Assembly: GCA_947487175.1 (NCBI GenBank)
Contig: CANKVM010000007.1
Location: forward strand, 1-49,740
Length of the DNA stretch: 49,740 bases
DNA from: Flavobacteriales bacterium
GTDB taxonomy: Bacteria; Bacteroidota; Bacteroidia; NS11-12g; UBA955
Direction of reading: 5' to 3'
Position 1 is the first letter of the stretch. Every line of letters begins with the position of its first letter. The notes beneath the pieces were generated by a model. It saw only the letters and a list, made by a program, of their open reading frames with translations. It was not told where the DNA came from and made no database searches. Of this stretch, positions 8,070-16,982 are shown in pieces. The translations under genes and the position numbers were made by a program.

Positions 8070-9140
8070 TTATTTGTGAAGGACTCTTTCTACTGAGTCA
8101 AAAACAACTTGAGAATCAATATCTTCCATACAAGTGATTCCAGTTTTACATTGTCCTAAGTAAAAACACTGACAAGGTTTTGGTGGCTGAACAATTTCAC
8201 CTTTGTTGAATAAATCGAATTCATGGGGATTGAAAATATTGTTCATCAGTACTATTTTTTTACCTAATCCCAATGTCAAATGCATACCCATTGTTACCTG
8301 GGTAACTACCAAATCGCAATGATCAATTAAATTGATGAATTTATTTAGAGGGAAATTTCCAAAATATTCAGCACCACTTTTGGCTTGGATTTCTAAATTG
8401 CGCTCGTGTTCTTGAGCACCACCCAAAAGCAATGGGAAATAACCGGCCGCTTTGATTTTCAATACCAATTCTACCCATTTGTCAATACTCCACAATCTTG
8501 TTGTCCATCTGTCGCCACAGCCTGTATTTAAGCCTATTACTTTTTTATCTGATGGTAAATCCCAAGTAAAACCTTTGTCGGAATGGTTGTCAAGTAAATA
8601 TGGTTCGCCGTTGTATTCCAAGCCACATAGTTCGAAAATTTCGGTACAGTAATTTTTTGTATTGGCTTGGCTCACATCGTCAAATAATCCAGTGCTGAAT
8701 TTGTGATTTGCCAATTCATTTACTGGTTGAGACGCTCCGTCCTTCAAAATGTATCCAAATTTTTCTTTGGCATTGACCATTTTTAGCAAGGCGCTTGCTT
8801 CTTTTTCTTTATCTAGGTTGATTGCAATATCCCAATCCGTATTTTGTGCATACAAAATGGCTTCAACTCCTAGTTTGTAAATTTCATGGATTTCGTTTTT
8901 TGGCAATATGTCAGGAAACAATGTAATCCATGTAAATTTGGCAGACGGATAAAGTTTTTTATATCGGGTAACTAAGGGGGTTGTTCGAATTACATCGCCC
9001 ATGGCACCTAATTTGATAATTAAAATTTTCTTTTCAATTGGGGTGTAAACTGGGCAGTTTTCGCAGTGAAAGCCTTGTTGTTTGTGGGGCTTGCAAGGAA
9101 CATGGCCCAAAAAGTGAAGACAATCGGATTTGTAAATCAT
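8070..9140 (-). CDS. Glycosyltransferase family 9 (heptosyltransferase-like) with Cys clusters
   Basis: The protein is 356 aa. After about 35 residues comes the GT9 signature KILIIKLGAMGDVIRTTPLV. GLNTGCGDRWTTRLWS in the second half is the nucleotide-sugar binding region. GT9 enzymes add heptose or a related sugar to lipopolysaccharide cores or similar acceptors on the cytoplasmic face. Unusually, an extra N-terminal segment has C-x8-C, a third Cys, then C-x2-C, and the C-terminus has CQCFYLGQCKTGITC. Together these could bind a metal (inference). The ATG at 9140 is preceded by TATTTTCG at 4 nt. The gene is divergent from the large secreted protein. Confidence 0.88.
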   Translation of the reverse strand: MIYKSDCLHFLGHVPCKPHKQQGFHCENCPVYTPIEKKILIIKLGAMGDVIRTTPLVTRYKKLYPSAKFTWITLFPDILPKNEIHEIYKLGVEAILYAQNTDWDIAINLDKEKEASALLKMVNAKEKFGYILKDGASQPVNELANHKFSTGLFDDVSQANTKNYCTEIFELCGLEYNGEPYLLDNHSDKGFTWDLPSDKKVIGLNTGCGDRWTTRLWSIDKWVELVLKIKAAGYFPLLLGGAQEHERNLEIQAKSGAEYFGNFPLNKFINLIDHCDLVVTQVTMGMHLTLGLGKKIVLMNNIFNPHEFDLFNKGEIVQPPKPCQCFYLGQCKTGITCMEDIDSQVVFDSVERVLHK

Positions 9141-9144
9141 ACTG

Positions 9145-9152
9145 CGAAAATA
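9145..9152 (-). promoter_or_regulatory. Promoter -7-like box TATTTTCG, 4 nt before start
   Basis: One mismatch (TTCG for TTTG) to the TAnnTTTG consensus, exactly 4 nt before the GT9 ATG. Confidence 0.45.
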
Positions 9153-9213
9153 GTTTTTTTAATAAAAATACACACTATCTGTAACGTTTTAGGCATATTA
9201 TTTGTCTATATTA

Positions 9214-12200
9214 GTGAAGAAATTGAAATACAGCAGGTCAAAAATAAAAGTTTTCGCATTTTTAATTGTTTTTTTTATAACGCAATTTGCAAATGCTTCC
9301 CATCTAGTAGGTGGCTTTTTGACGTACCGTTGGCTTGGTTCTAACGGTTCAATTACACAATACCGCGTAAATATGTACGCTTACCGAGATTGCTCAAAAG
9401 ATGGTACTGATGATGAACGTCCATTTGATAAAGTAATTACCCTTTGCGCTTATAATTCAGATAAATCTTTATACAACAGTTACGATGTTAACCTACTAAG
9501 TAAGAAAAAAGTTAATCCAGTAGGAAATACAAATTGTCCAGAGGTAGCGTCTGCCTGCCTAGAACAAGGACTTTACGAAGTTGTTATATCATTGCCCGTA
9601 AGTTCAAAAGGATTTTATTTGAAGTGGGAGAGATGTTGTAGGAATACCCAAAATAACTTGAGAGATCAAGGAGGAAGCGCTTATCAGGGTCAAACTTATT
9701 TTGGATTTATACCTGCAACCAATATTCAAAATAGTTCCCCTTACTTTTTAGATATTCCAGTGCCGTTTATTTGTAAAAATGATACCACCACTATCCGAAA
9801 TAGAGCAATAGATCCAGATGGTGATTCTCTTTCCTACAGATTAGTAACCCCGTGGCAAGGGGCATCGGCAAATAACCCAACAGTTTCTTGTAATTCATTT
9901 ATGGTAAATTCACCAAATGTTGATTACAACAACGGCTACAGTGCGTCTAAACCTTTTGGTAGCTCAGGTTTGGCTTATGTTGATGCATTTAATGGATTAA
10001 CCACTTACATGTCTACGGTCGCTGGGCGGTTTGCAGTTGCAATTGAAGTTACCGAATGGCGTAACGGGGTAGCCATATCTACCGTTAGATTAGATTTGCA
10101 AATTCTTGTAATCAATTGTAGCCCTAACAATAAACCATCACTTGGTTATCAAACAAAAAGCAAGTATTGGACAGTTGAGGCTGGTCAGCCATTTTGTTAT
10201 GATATTACAGCCAAGGATATAAAAGATTCAAACCAAATTATTACGCTCCAAGCATATTCAGATATTATTACCGGAATTAATGGTTTTACATATTCGAAAG
10301 CTAAAATGACACCTGCTATAAATGCAGGTAAGAAAACCGTGGTGAGTAAGTTTTGTTGGACCCCAGATTGTAACATCCCTACAAAAGATACTTTCAGGGT
10401 TACTTTTGAAGCCTACGACAACGGATGTCCCTCAAAATTTGTGAATGAAAATGTTTACATCAAAGTAAAACCATTTGCTCCAACTGAGAAAATTGCCGGT
10501 CCAAATACAGCTTGTCAAAATCAACAAAATATCAAATATTCCATTGTCAATTTTGATACGGGTAATAGGTATGTTTGGTCGGTAACGGGAGGATTAATTG
10601 TTGGACCCAATACAGGGAATTCAATTGCGGTTAATTGGGGGAATGGGTCTCAAGGGATTGTTAAATTGAGCGTTACAAGTCGTTGGGGCTGCTTAAGTAC
10701 GCCAATTCAATTTGTGGTTGATTTAACCCTGGCTCCAGCTAAACCCAAAATTATCGGTCCAGATACCGTTTGTTTCGAAGGTGTTTCAACTTATGAAATT
10801 GTTGGAAATACCTCAGAAAAATATACTTGGAATGTTTTTGGTGGAACAAGTAATGGAATAGTTCCCGGTAGTTTAGAAAAGTTGAAAGTTTATTGGACAA
10901 CGAGTACCAAGGGATATGTTGCGGTTTTAGGCTCAAATGCAGCCGGCTGCAATAGTCCGGTTGATACACTAAGAATTGTAAATGCACCTCCGAATAAAGT
11001 GAAACTCGATGGTCCAATTTCTGTTTGTCCCAACAATAAAAATATTCTGTACACAATTTCCAATCTAGGATGGAAAGCAACATATACCTGGAAGATTTTT
11101 GGAGGGACAAATATTCGCTCTGCAAATGATTCACAAGCGCTTGCTGATTGGGGCGGCTTGGGCAGTGGTGGCGTTTTGGTTAACTCAATAGATAGATTTG
11201 GATGTCCCGACACAACATTTTTAGCTGTTAGAAAAACACATAATCTTCTTGGTCAACAACCAATTGGAGATAGCATCATTTGTGAATTGGATAACAATGT
11301 TCAATTTAGAATTAAACAAGTAAGTGGGGAGAAGTACCAATGGTCAATCTTTGGTGGAACAATCACTACATCTGATACCTTAATTAAAATTCTTACCAAT
11401 TGGGGAACAGCCGGTACAGGTTGGGTTGGTGTTCAGTCTAAAGCCTATGATTCAATTTCAAAGCTTCCTTGCTTGAGTCAAGTTCATAAGGTGAATGTAA
11501 CCAAGAATCCAATTCCAAGTTTAAAGTTATTTACGCAGCCTCTGCAACCTGATATTTGTCAAAATGCACAATGGGTTGACCTGTTTAATTGGACCATTGA
11601 CAATGGTGATTCAATAGAATTGCAATTCACTGGATTGAATTATAAAATTAAGAATACAATTATTGGAAGTCAATTAACCAAGGTATTTTCAATTGACATA
11701 AATACAATCGGAACTTTTACTTTCAAAGCCAGACAAATTTCCCAATGGGGTTGTATTGGTCCTTGGTATAATACTTCGGTGACAATCAATCCGAAACCAA
11801 TTTATACACCACTCATTGGCGATAGTGTAATATGTTTCCCTCGTATGAACGGGTATGTTTACAAAATCTCAGGAATTTCGACAAGTAAATACTCTTGGCA
11901 GTTAATTGGAGGGAAATATTCAACAAACCCTGGTTCGACAGGCACAGCAGTTATCGATTGGGATAGTATGGCGCCATTGAAAAAAGTAACAGTTGTTGAA
12001 ATTTCAGACAAAGGTTGTCTTGGCGATTCGTTAAGTACCGTTGTCTTTTATGACAATCCTAAAATTACATCAAAATGGGTAACAGTCAGTCCTCCACCAT
12101 TGAAAGACGGTCGAAATTTGGTTCAATACATTTTATGGAATGCCCCAAGAAATAAAGATAGCCTCATTGTGCAAAGAAGACAGTTTGGAATGCCTCAGTT

Positions 12201-12882
12201 TTGGGATATTGACCAAACTGGTGCTACAGATACTCTTTACAACGACAATCAGGCAGCCCCAGATAATTTTGCATACGACTATAGGGTTGTAGCGATTAAT
12301 CAATGTGGCGACTCTGTATATAGCAATATCAACACATCTGTTTTGTTAACAGGTAAAAAAATAGGTGCACTTTCAATGTCGTTTACTTTTTCACCATATT
12401 TAGGTTGGAACAACGGAGTTGATCGTTACGAACTATACCGTCAGTTGGAAGATAAATCTGGATATGTTTTATATAATACCTATGCTGTTCCTTCAAAAGA
12501 TAGTTTTGATAACGGAATGGATAATTTCGGTCAACAGTATAGAATTAAAGCTTATGAATTAGGCGGGGAGAGGGTTTCGTGGAGTAATGATATCATTTTG
12601 TATTACGATCCAATTATCTTTATTCCAAATGCATTTACCCCGAATTCAAATGGGAGAAATGAAGAATTCAGATCTGAATGTTCGGGAGGTAAAGATTTTA
12701 ATATGAAAATTTTTAGCCGATGGGGAGAGAAATTATTTGAAACGAATGATCCACAAAAAGGTTGGAATGGCACATATAATGGCAGGGAAGTGCCAATTGG
12801 AGTATTTGTCTATTCCATTCAAGTAAAGGATTACAAAGATAAAATTTATGATTTTAACGGAACGATTCATTTATTACGTTAA
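9214..12882 (+). CDS. Large secreted PKD/Ig-repeat protein with T9SS type B C-terminal domain
   Basis: The protein is about 1222 aa. A signal peptide (VFAFLIVFFITQFANA) is followed by SHLVGGFLTYRWLG, an N-terminal region seen in many Bacteroidota surface proteins. A Cys-rich domain follows. From about residue 430 come PKD/Ig-like repeats, each starting G-x-C and continuing YxW-x-x-x-GG and later a W. I count five, beginning near residues 430, 516, 601, 686 and 870. The last ~85 residues (IFIPNAFTPNSNGRNE..., FSRWGEKLFET, GWNGTYNG, GVFVYSI) match the gliding-motility-associated C-terminal sorting domain. It is therefore probably exported by type IX secretion. Start is GTG 9214 (or TTG 9202). 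Confidence 0.92.
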   Translation: MKKLKYSRSKIKVFAFLIVFFITQFANASHLVGGFLTYRWLGSNGSITQYRVNMYAYRDCSKDGTDDERPFDKVITLCAYNSDKSLYNSYDVNLLSKKKVNPVGNTNCPEVASACLEQGLYEVVISLPVSSKGFYLKWERCCRNTQNNLRDQGGSAYQGQTYFGFIPATNIQNSSPYFLDIPVPFICKNDTTTIRNRAIDPDGDSLSYRLVTPWQGASANNPTVSCNSFMVNSPNVDYNNGYSASKPFGSSGLAYVDAFNGLTTYMSTVAGRFAVAIEVTEWRNGVAISTVRLDLQILVINCSPNNKPSLGYQTKSKYWTVEAGQPFCYDITAKDIKDSNQIITLQAYSDIITGINGFTYSKAKMTPAINAGKKTVVSKFCWTPDCNIPTKDTFRVTFEAYDNGCPSKFVNENVYIKVKPFAPTEKIAGPNTACQNQQNIKYSIVNFDTGNRYVWSVTGGLIVGPNTGNSIAVNWGNGSQGIVKLSVTSRWGCLSTPIQFVVDLTLAPAKPKIIGPDTVCFEGVSTYEIVGNTSEKYTWNVFGGTSNGIVPGSLEKLKVYWTTSTKGYVAVLGSNAAGCNSPVDTLRIVNAPPNKVKLDGPISVCPNNKNILYTISNLGWKATYTWKIFGGTNIRSANDSQALADWGGLGSGGVLVNSIDRFGCPDTTFLAVRKTHNLLGQQPIGDSIICELDNNVQFRIKQVSGEKYQWSIFGGTITTSDTLIKILTNWGTAGTGWVGVQSKAYDSISKLPCLSQVHKVNVTKNPIPSLKLFTQPLQPDICQNAQWVDLFNWTIDNGDSIELQFTGLNYKIKNTIIGSQLTKVFSIDINTIGTFTFKARQISQWGCIGPWYNTSVTINPKPIYTPLIGDSVICFPRMNGYVYKISGISTSKYSWQLIGGKYSTNPGSTGTAVIDWDSMAPLKKVTVVEISDKGCLGDSLSTVVFYDNPKITSKWVTVSPPPLKDGRNLVQYILWNAPRNKDSLIVQRRQFGMPQFWDIDQTGATDTLYNDNQAAPDNFAYDYRVVAINQCGDSVYSNINTSVLLTGKKIGALSMSFTFSPYLGWNNGVDRYELYRQLEDKSGYVLYNTYAVPSKDSFDNGMDNFGQQYRIKAYELGGERVSWSNDIILYYDPIIFIPNAFTPNSNGRNEEFRSECSGGKDFNMKIFSRWGEKLFETNDPQKGWNGTYNGREVPIGVFVYSIQVKDYKDKIYDFNGTIHLLR

Positions 12883-12924
12883 AACTTATTATAATTGCTA
12901 AACAAAACAAAGAAATATTAAAAT

Positions 12925-13701
12925 ATGTCAAGTCCATTATTTTCAGACAAAGTATTCGACAGTGCTCGAAGTACGTCTTATGAAGGTTCAATGACCTTAA
13001 AAGGAACAATTAACAAAACAATTTTGTTGTTTGTTACATTACTAATTCCAGCATTTTGGGTTTGGAATAAAATGTCGGGGGTCGCTGAAATGGCTCCATT
13101 AGATAGAATGTCATATGCTCAAAATAATGGCATCATGGGTTATATGATGGGAGGATTAATTATTGGATTTATATCAATTTTGATTATGATGTTTAAAAAG
13201 TCATGGTCTCCTTATTTGGCACCAATTTATGCGGCAGCAGAAGGAGTTTTATTGGGTTCAATATCCATGTTTTTTGAATTGATGTATCCTGGAATTGTGA
13301 TTCAAGCTGTTGGAATTACCTTGTTGATCTTTGCAATCATGTTATCTGCCTATAGAAGTGGTTTGTTACGTGCAACTCCAATGTTAACCAAAATAATTGT
13401 ATTTGCTACAATTGGAGTAGGTGTATTTTATGGAATTATGATGTTGATGAATTTGTTCGGTGCAACTTCTTTGGCTAGTTTTTATGCTGGAAATTCTTTG
13501 ATGTCAATTGGTATATCAGCAGTTGTGGCAGGTATTGCTGCATTTAACTTAATACTTGATTTTGCATTCATTGAACAACAAGTTGAGGAAGGTGCTCCAC
13601 AGTATATGGAATGGTTTGCAAGCGTAGGTTTATTGGCTACATTGATTTGGTTATATCTCGAAATTTTAAGATTGTTATCGAAACTTCAAAGTAGAGATTA
13701 A
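12925..13701 (+). CDS. Bax inhibitor-1/YccA family membrane protein
   Basis: The protein is 258 aa with about seven membrane segments after a soluble N-terminus of ~30 residues. The order of helices and the ending (LDFAFIEQQVEEGAPQYMEW, then LLATLIWLYLEILRLL) are typical of the BI-1-like YccA/YetJ group. These are inner-membrane proteins linked to calcium leak and stress, with no fixed enzymatic role. It follows the secreted protein by 42 bp on the same strand and is ended by a clear hairpin terminator. Confidence 0.9.
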   Translation: MSSPLFSDKVFDSARSTSYEGSMTLKGTINKTILLFVTLLIPAFWVWNKMSGVAEMAPLDRMSYAQNNGIMGYMMGGLIIGFISILIMMFKKSWSPYLAPIYAAAEGVLLGSISMFFELMYPGIVIQAVGITLLIFAIMLSAYRSGLLRATPMLTKIIVFATIGVGVFYGIMMLMNLFGATSLASFYAGNSLMSIGISAVVAGIAAFNLILDFAFIEQQVEEGAPQYMEWFASVGLLATLIWLYLEILRLLSKLQSRD

Positions 13702-13723
13702 TAAAAATTTTACACAAAAGAAA

Positions 13724-13748
13724 GGCGCAGTTTACTGCGCCTTTTTTG
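13724..13748 (+). terminator. Rho-independent terminator
   Basis: GGCGCAG-TTTA-CTGCGCC is a perfect 7-bp stem with a 4-nt loop followed by six T. It lies 22 bp after the BI-1 family stop. An A-rich 5' side would let it also serve the convergent TPR gene. Confidence 0.9.
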
Positions 13749-13773
13749 TTTAATGAATATAAGAATAGGAAAC

Positions 13774-14094
13774 TCAATCTTCATCGTAAAGCAACTCTAA
13801 GCGAGCGCTTTGAAGTTCAGACAAACTGTGTTGGTCTTTAAGTTCTTTTGCAATTTCAATCCCTTTATCAAAAGTTACCATCGCTTCTTCTTTTTTTGCA
13901 AGTTCAATTTGAAGTTTACCTAAGTGATAATAGGTAGCTACGTAATTAGGGTAATTTTCAACTAGTTCCAAATATTTAGAATGTGCCAATGTTAAATCAT
14001 CCATTTTGCGATACTCTTGAGCAATAGCATAATGTACAAACGGATCGTTAGGGGAATCATTTAAAAATGTGTTTAGTTGATCTAATCTGCTCAT
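13774..14094 (-). CDS. Small TPR-repeat protein
   Basis: The protein is 106 aa, all helical. It has at least two tetratricopeptide units, at residues ~18-50 (FVHYAIAQEYRKMDDLTLAHSK) and ~52-85 (ATYYHLGKLQIELAKKEEAM). It has no signal peptide, so it is a cytoplasmic protein-protein adaptor. Its ATG overlaps the stop of the DUF5683 gene in ATGA, which means translational coupling. It is the last gene of the parA-parB group, so a link to the partition or envelope partner upstream is plausible but unproven. Confidence 0.8.
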   Translation of the reverse strand: MSRLDQLNTFLNDSPNDPFVHYAIAQEYRKMDDLTLAHSKYLELVENYPNYVATYYHLGKLQIELAKKEEAMVTFDKGIEIAKELKDQHSLSELQSARLELLYDED

Positions 14095-14612
14095 CGAATG
14101 TTGTAAGTTAATGAGAAAATACGATTCCTTTCAGGATGAAAATCGGCAGAAAGGTTTTGATTGATATCAAATTTGAAAAAATGGGCATCTACTGTAGCAT
14201 CAATTACTTGTAATACATAAATAATGCTCACAGCAATAATAGAGGCATCGCGGTTAATGCGGTAATTTTCTCTTTGAGTAATGGATAATGGATTTGGCGT
14301 TTTTCCAGATGCATAAATAATCCTGAACGAATCGTTCATGTTGGTCATATTGGTTTGATTGGAAATCAAGTTGTAAATTGATATTCCAAGCGCGGCATAA
14401 ACAATGGGAACTTTCCAATATTTCTGGTTGTAAATTTGCCCAGCTCCAGGCATCGTTAAAGCTAAAATTGTGGCTTTCTTAGGAGAATGAACCAAAGAAA
14501 CCATGGTGTCTTTCTTGGTAGAATCTACCAAGAAAGACGTCTCATTGGCTTTGAGATTTTTTGCACTTAATAGCACAAAAACAAAGAGAACAATGATTTT
14601 TGCTAATTTCAT
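14091..14612 (-). CDS. DUF5683 family exported/membrane protein
   Basis: The protein is 173 aa. A signal peptide (MKLAKIIVLFVFVLLSAKNLKA) is followed by ALTMPGAGQIYNQKYWKVPIVYAALG, the conserved block of DUF5683, then a second hydrophobic helix (IIAVSIIYVLQVIDATVDAH). Function is unknown. In Bacteroidota this family is commonly found directly behind parB, as here, with 5 bp between the genes. The A-D-A-H segment in the last helix and the terminal beta-like stretch are typical. It is coupled to the TPR gene downstream. Confidence 0.8.
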   Translation of the reverse strand: MKLAKIIVLFVFVLLSAKNLKANETSFLVDSTKKDTMVSLVHSPKKATILALTMPGAGQIYNQKYWKVPIVYAALGISIYNLISNQTNMTNMNDSFRIIYASGKTPNPLSITQRENYRINRDASIIAVSIIYVLQVIDATVDAHFFKFDINQNLSADFHPERNRIFSLTYNIR

Positions 14613-14617
14613 TAATG

Positions 14618-15502
14618 TTAAATCAGATTCAAAATACGTTCTAAATCTTCTTTGTTTTTGTAGGAAATAATAATCTTACCTTTTCCTTTGCTTCCAGACT
14701 TTAAATGAACGGCCGCATTTAGTTTTTTATAAAAGGCCTCAGTAATGCGGTCAATTTCAGGGTCCCAATCTGTTCCATTGATTGCAAAACTATCAGTAGG
14801 ACCTGATTTTTTTGCTTTTACCAATCCCTCCACGTCTCTTACGCTTAGGTTGTTTTCAATAATTTGTTGGTATAAATCTAGTTGGTCTTTCAAGTTATCC
14901 ATATTAATCATGGCTCTTGCATGTCCCATACTTACTTTGGCTTGTTTAATACCCAATTGAATTTCTTCAGGTAAACGCAATAAGCGTAAGTAATTATTTA
15001 CGGTGGTTCTGTCTTTTCCAACGCGTTCGCCAAGTTCATCTTGGTTTAAACTACATTCGTCAATCAGACGTTTATAACTCATAGCAACATCAATTGCATT
15101 TAAATCGCTACGTTGAATATTTTCAATCAATGCCATTTCTAGCATATCTTGATCATTCGCAGTACGAACAAATGCTGGAATTTGGGTTAACCCTGCCTTT
15201 AATGAAGCACGTGTTCTGCGTTCTCCAGAAATAAGTTGGTATTTATCGTAACCCATTTTACGAACTGTAATGGGCTGAATAACACCATGAACTTGAATTG
15301 ATTGACACAATTCTTCAAGGGCAGTTTCATCAAATTCTGTTCTTGGTTGAAATGGGTTCGCTTCAATATCGCTCAAAGCCACCAAAGAAACCGATCCTAA
15401 TGGATTGCTCTCTTGGATTCCATGATTGTCTTGATCTGCATTTTCTAACAGCGCACTTAATCCTCTTCCTAATCCCGTTTTTCTTTTTATTACTTGTGTC
15501 AT
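14618..15502 (-). CDS. parB: Chromosome partitioning protein ParB
   Basis: The protein is 294 aa. The N-terminal GLGRGLSALL motif is the ParA-stimulating segment. The CTPase/DNA-clamp region contains ANPFQPR and LISGERRTRASLKAG. A helix-turn-helix follows around RVGKDRTTVNNYLRLLRLP, then a C-terminal dimerisation region. ParB loads on parS sites near the origin and segregates chromosomes with ParA. Its ATG overlaps the parA stop (ATGA). I found no parS-like palindrome in this window by eye. Confidence 0.96.
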   Translation of the reverse strand: MTQVIKRKTGLGRGLSALLENADQDNHGIQESNPLGSVSLVALSDIEANPFQPRTEFDETALEELCQSIQVHGVIQPITVRKMGYDKYQLISGERRTRASLKAGLTQIPAFVRTANDQDMLEMALIENIQRSDLNAIDVAMSYKRLIDECSLNQDELGERVGKDRTTVNNYLRLLRLPEEIQLGIKQAKVSMGHARAMINMDNLKDQLDLYQQIIENNLSVRDVEGLVKAKKSGPTDSFAINGTDWDPEIDRITEAFYKKLNAAVHLKSGSKGKGKIIISYKNKEDLERILNLI

Positions 15503-16296
15503 ACCAATACGTTATCTTCTGTTGCTTTAATTAAACCATTTTTTACCAAAACTTCTTTAGCCAAATTCAAATAGTTGATAGAACCTTTGCTATCTGCATC
15601 GTGATATATCACTGGCATTCCAAAACTTGGTGCTTCCCCTAATTTTGTATTTCTTTGGATGATGCTATCAAAAACGATGTCTTGAAAATGTGTTTTTACA
15701 TCTTCCACAACTTGATTACACAGTCTTAAACGACTATCATACATAGTCAATAAAATACCTTCAATTTCAAGTTGTTTGTTTAAATGGTTTTGAATGATTT
15801 TAATTGTATTTAAAAGCTTACCCAAACCTTCTAATGCGAAATATTCACATTGAACAGGAATCAACACGCTATCGGCCGCAACCAAAGCATTGGTTGTAAT
15901 TAAACCAAGCGAAGGAGAGCAATCTATAATGATAAAGTCGTATTGGTTTTTGAGGGACTTTAAAACGCCGTCCATCATTCTTTCGCGGTTAGGCATTTCT
16001 AATAGTTCAATTTCAGCACCCACCAAATCAATATTCGATGGCATCAAATCTAAAAATGGAGTTTCAGTTGCAACAATTACATCAGATGGTCTAATGTCTT
16101 GCACCAAACATTCATACAAACCCAACTTTGTGTTTTTCGGATTAAATCCAACACCTGAAGATGCATTTGCCTGAGGATCGGCATCTACCAAGAGTGTTTT
16201 AAACTCTAATACTGCCAAACTTGCAGCTAAATTAATTGCGGTAGTGGTTTTTCCTACGCCTCCTTTTTGATTTGCAATTGCTATAATTTTTCCCAT
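15499..16296 (-). CDS. parA: Chromosome partitioning ATPase ParA (Soj)
   Basis: The protein is 265 aa. The deviant Walker A KGGVGKTTTAINLA lies at residues ~10-23, Walker A' around LLVDADPQANAS, and Walker B at DFIIIDCSPSLGL. This is the length and layout of chromosomal Soj/ParA, which forms the nucleoid-bound ATP gradient used by ParB. It is the first of four tightly packed genes (parA-parB-DUF5683-TPR). The UPF0173 gene ends only 2 bp before it, so it may be transcribed from further upstream. Confidence 0.97.
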   Translation of the reverse strand: MGKIIAIANQKGGVGKTTTAINLAASLAVLEFKTLLVDADPQANASSGVGFNPKNTKLGLYECLVQDIRPSDVIVATETPFLDLMPSNIDLVGAEIELLEMPNRERMMDGVLKSLKNQYDFIIIDCSPSLGLITTNALVAADSVLIPVQCEYFALEGLGKLLNTIKIIQNHLNKQLEIEGILLTMYDSRLRLCNQVVEDVKTHFQDIVFDSIIQRNTKLGEAPSFGMPVIYHDADSKGSINYLNLAKEVLVKNGLIKATEDNVLV

Positions 16297-16298
16297 TT

Positions 16299-16982
16299 TT
16301 ATAATTTTATTGTACTCCCAATTTTCATTAAGTTTAATTCGATGTTTTCAGCATTGAATGCATTGATGGCTTCATCATGGTTTATTTTGATTAATCCAAA
16401 AGTATCATAATGCACACCAACTACTTTTTTTGCGTTTAACAATTTCGAGGCTTCTATAGCATCGTTGTAATCCATAGTAAAATTGCCACCAATTGGTAAA
16501 ATGGCAAGGTCTAATGGATGTTTTTTGCTTATGAGTGACATGTCACTAAACAAAGCGGTATCACCAGCATAATAAATGTGATGGTCATTAGTTTTTAAAG
16601 TAAATCCTCCAGCTATTCCACCATAAGTTCCATCATGAAAACTACTGCTGTGAATGGCTGGGGTCATTTTTATTTCCATTCCATCAAAAATCCAACTTCC
16701 ACCAATATTCATAGGGTGAATGTTAGGTGCTCCTTGGTTTTGCAGATAGCTGCAAACTTCGTACATGCCAACAATGGTTGCATTGCTTTGTTTGGCAATT
16801 TCAACGGCATCGGCGGTATGGTCTGAATGGGCATGGGTGATAAAAATATAGTCGGGATTGATTTTTGAAATATCTACATCTTTTGCGAGTTCATTTCCTC
16901 GGATGAATGGATCAAAAAGCATACTTTTGCCATTACAAACAATTTCAAAACAAGCGTGTCCGTAGTAAGTTATCTGAATCAT
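16299..16982 (-). CDS. UPF0173 metal-dependent hydrolase (MBL fold)
   Basis: The protein is 227 aa. It starts ITYYGHACFEI and carries HAHSDHTADA, AGDTALF and GGNFTMDYNDA, the set that defines the UPF0173/YtkL branch of the metallo-beta-lactamase fold. It probably binds two zinc ions; the physiological substrate is unknown. A TAAATTTG box lies 17 nt upstream of the ATG. Its start overlaps by up to 27 bp the longest possible start of the divergent solute-binding protein gene. It leads directly into parA. Confidence 0.9.
   Translation of the reverse strand: MIQITYYGHACFEIVCNGKSMLFDPFIRGNELAKDVDISKINPDYIFITHAHSDHTADAVEIAKQSNATIVGMYEVCSYLQNQGAPNIHPMNIGGSWIFDGMEIKMTPAIHSSSFHDGTYGGIAGGFTLKTNDHHIYYAGDTALFSDMSLISKKHPLDLAILPIGGNFTMDYNDAIEASKLLNAKKVVGVHYDTFGLIKINHDEAINAFNAENIELNLMKIGSTIKL

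Noticed and set aside
15190-15215. parS site at a CACGTG core within parB
   Set aside because: Only the six central bases agree; the flanks do not form the longer palindrome of parS.
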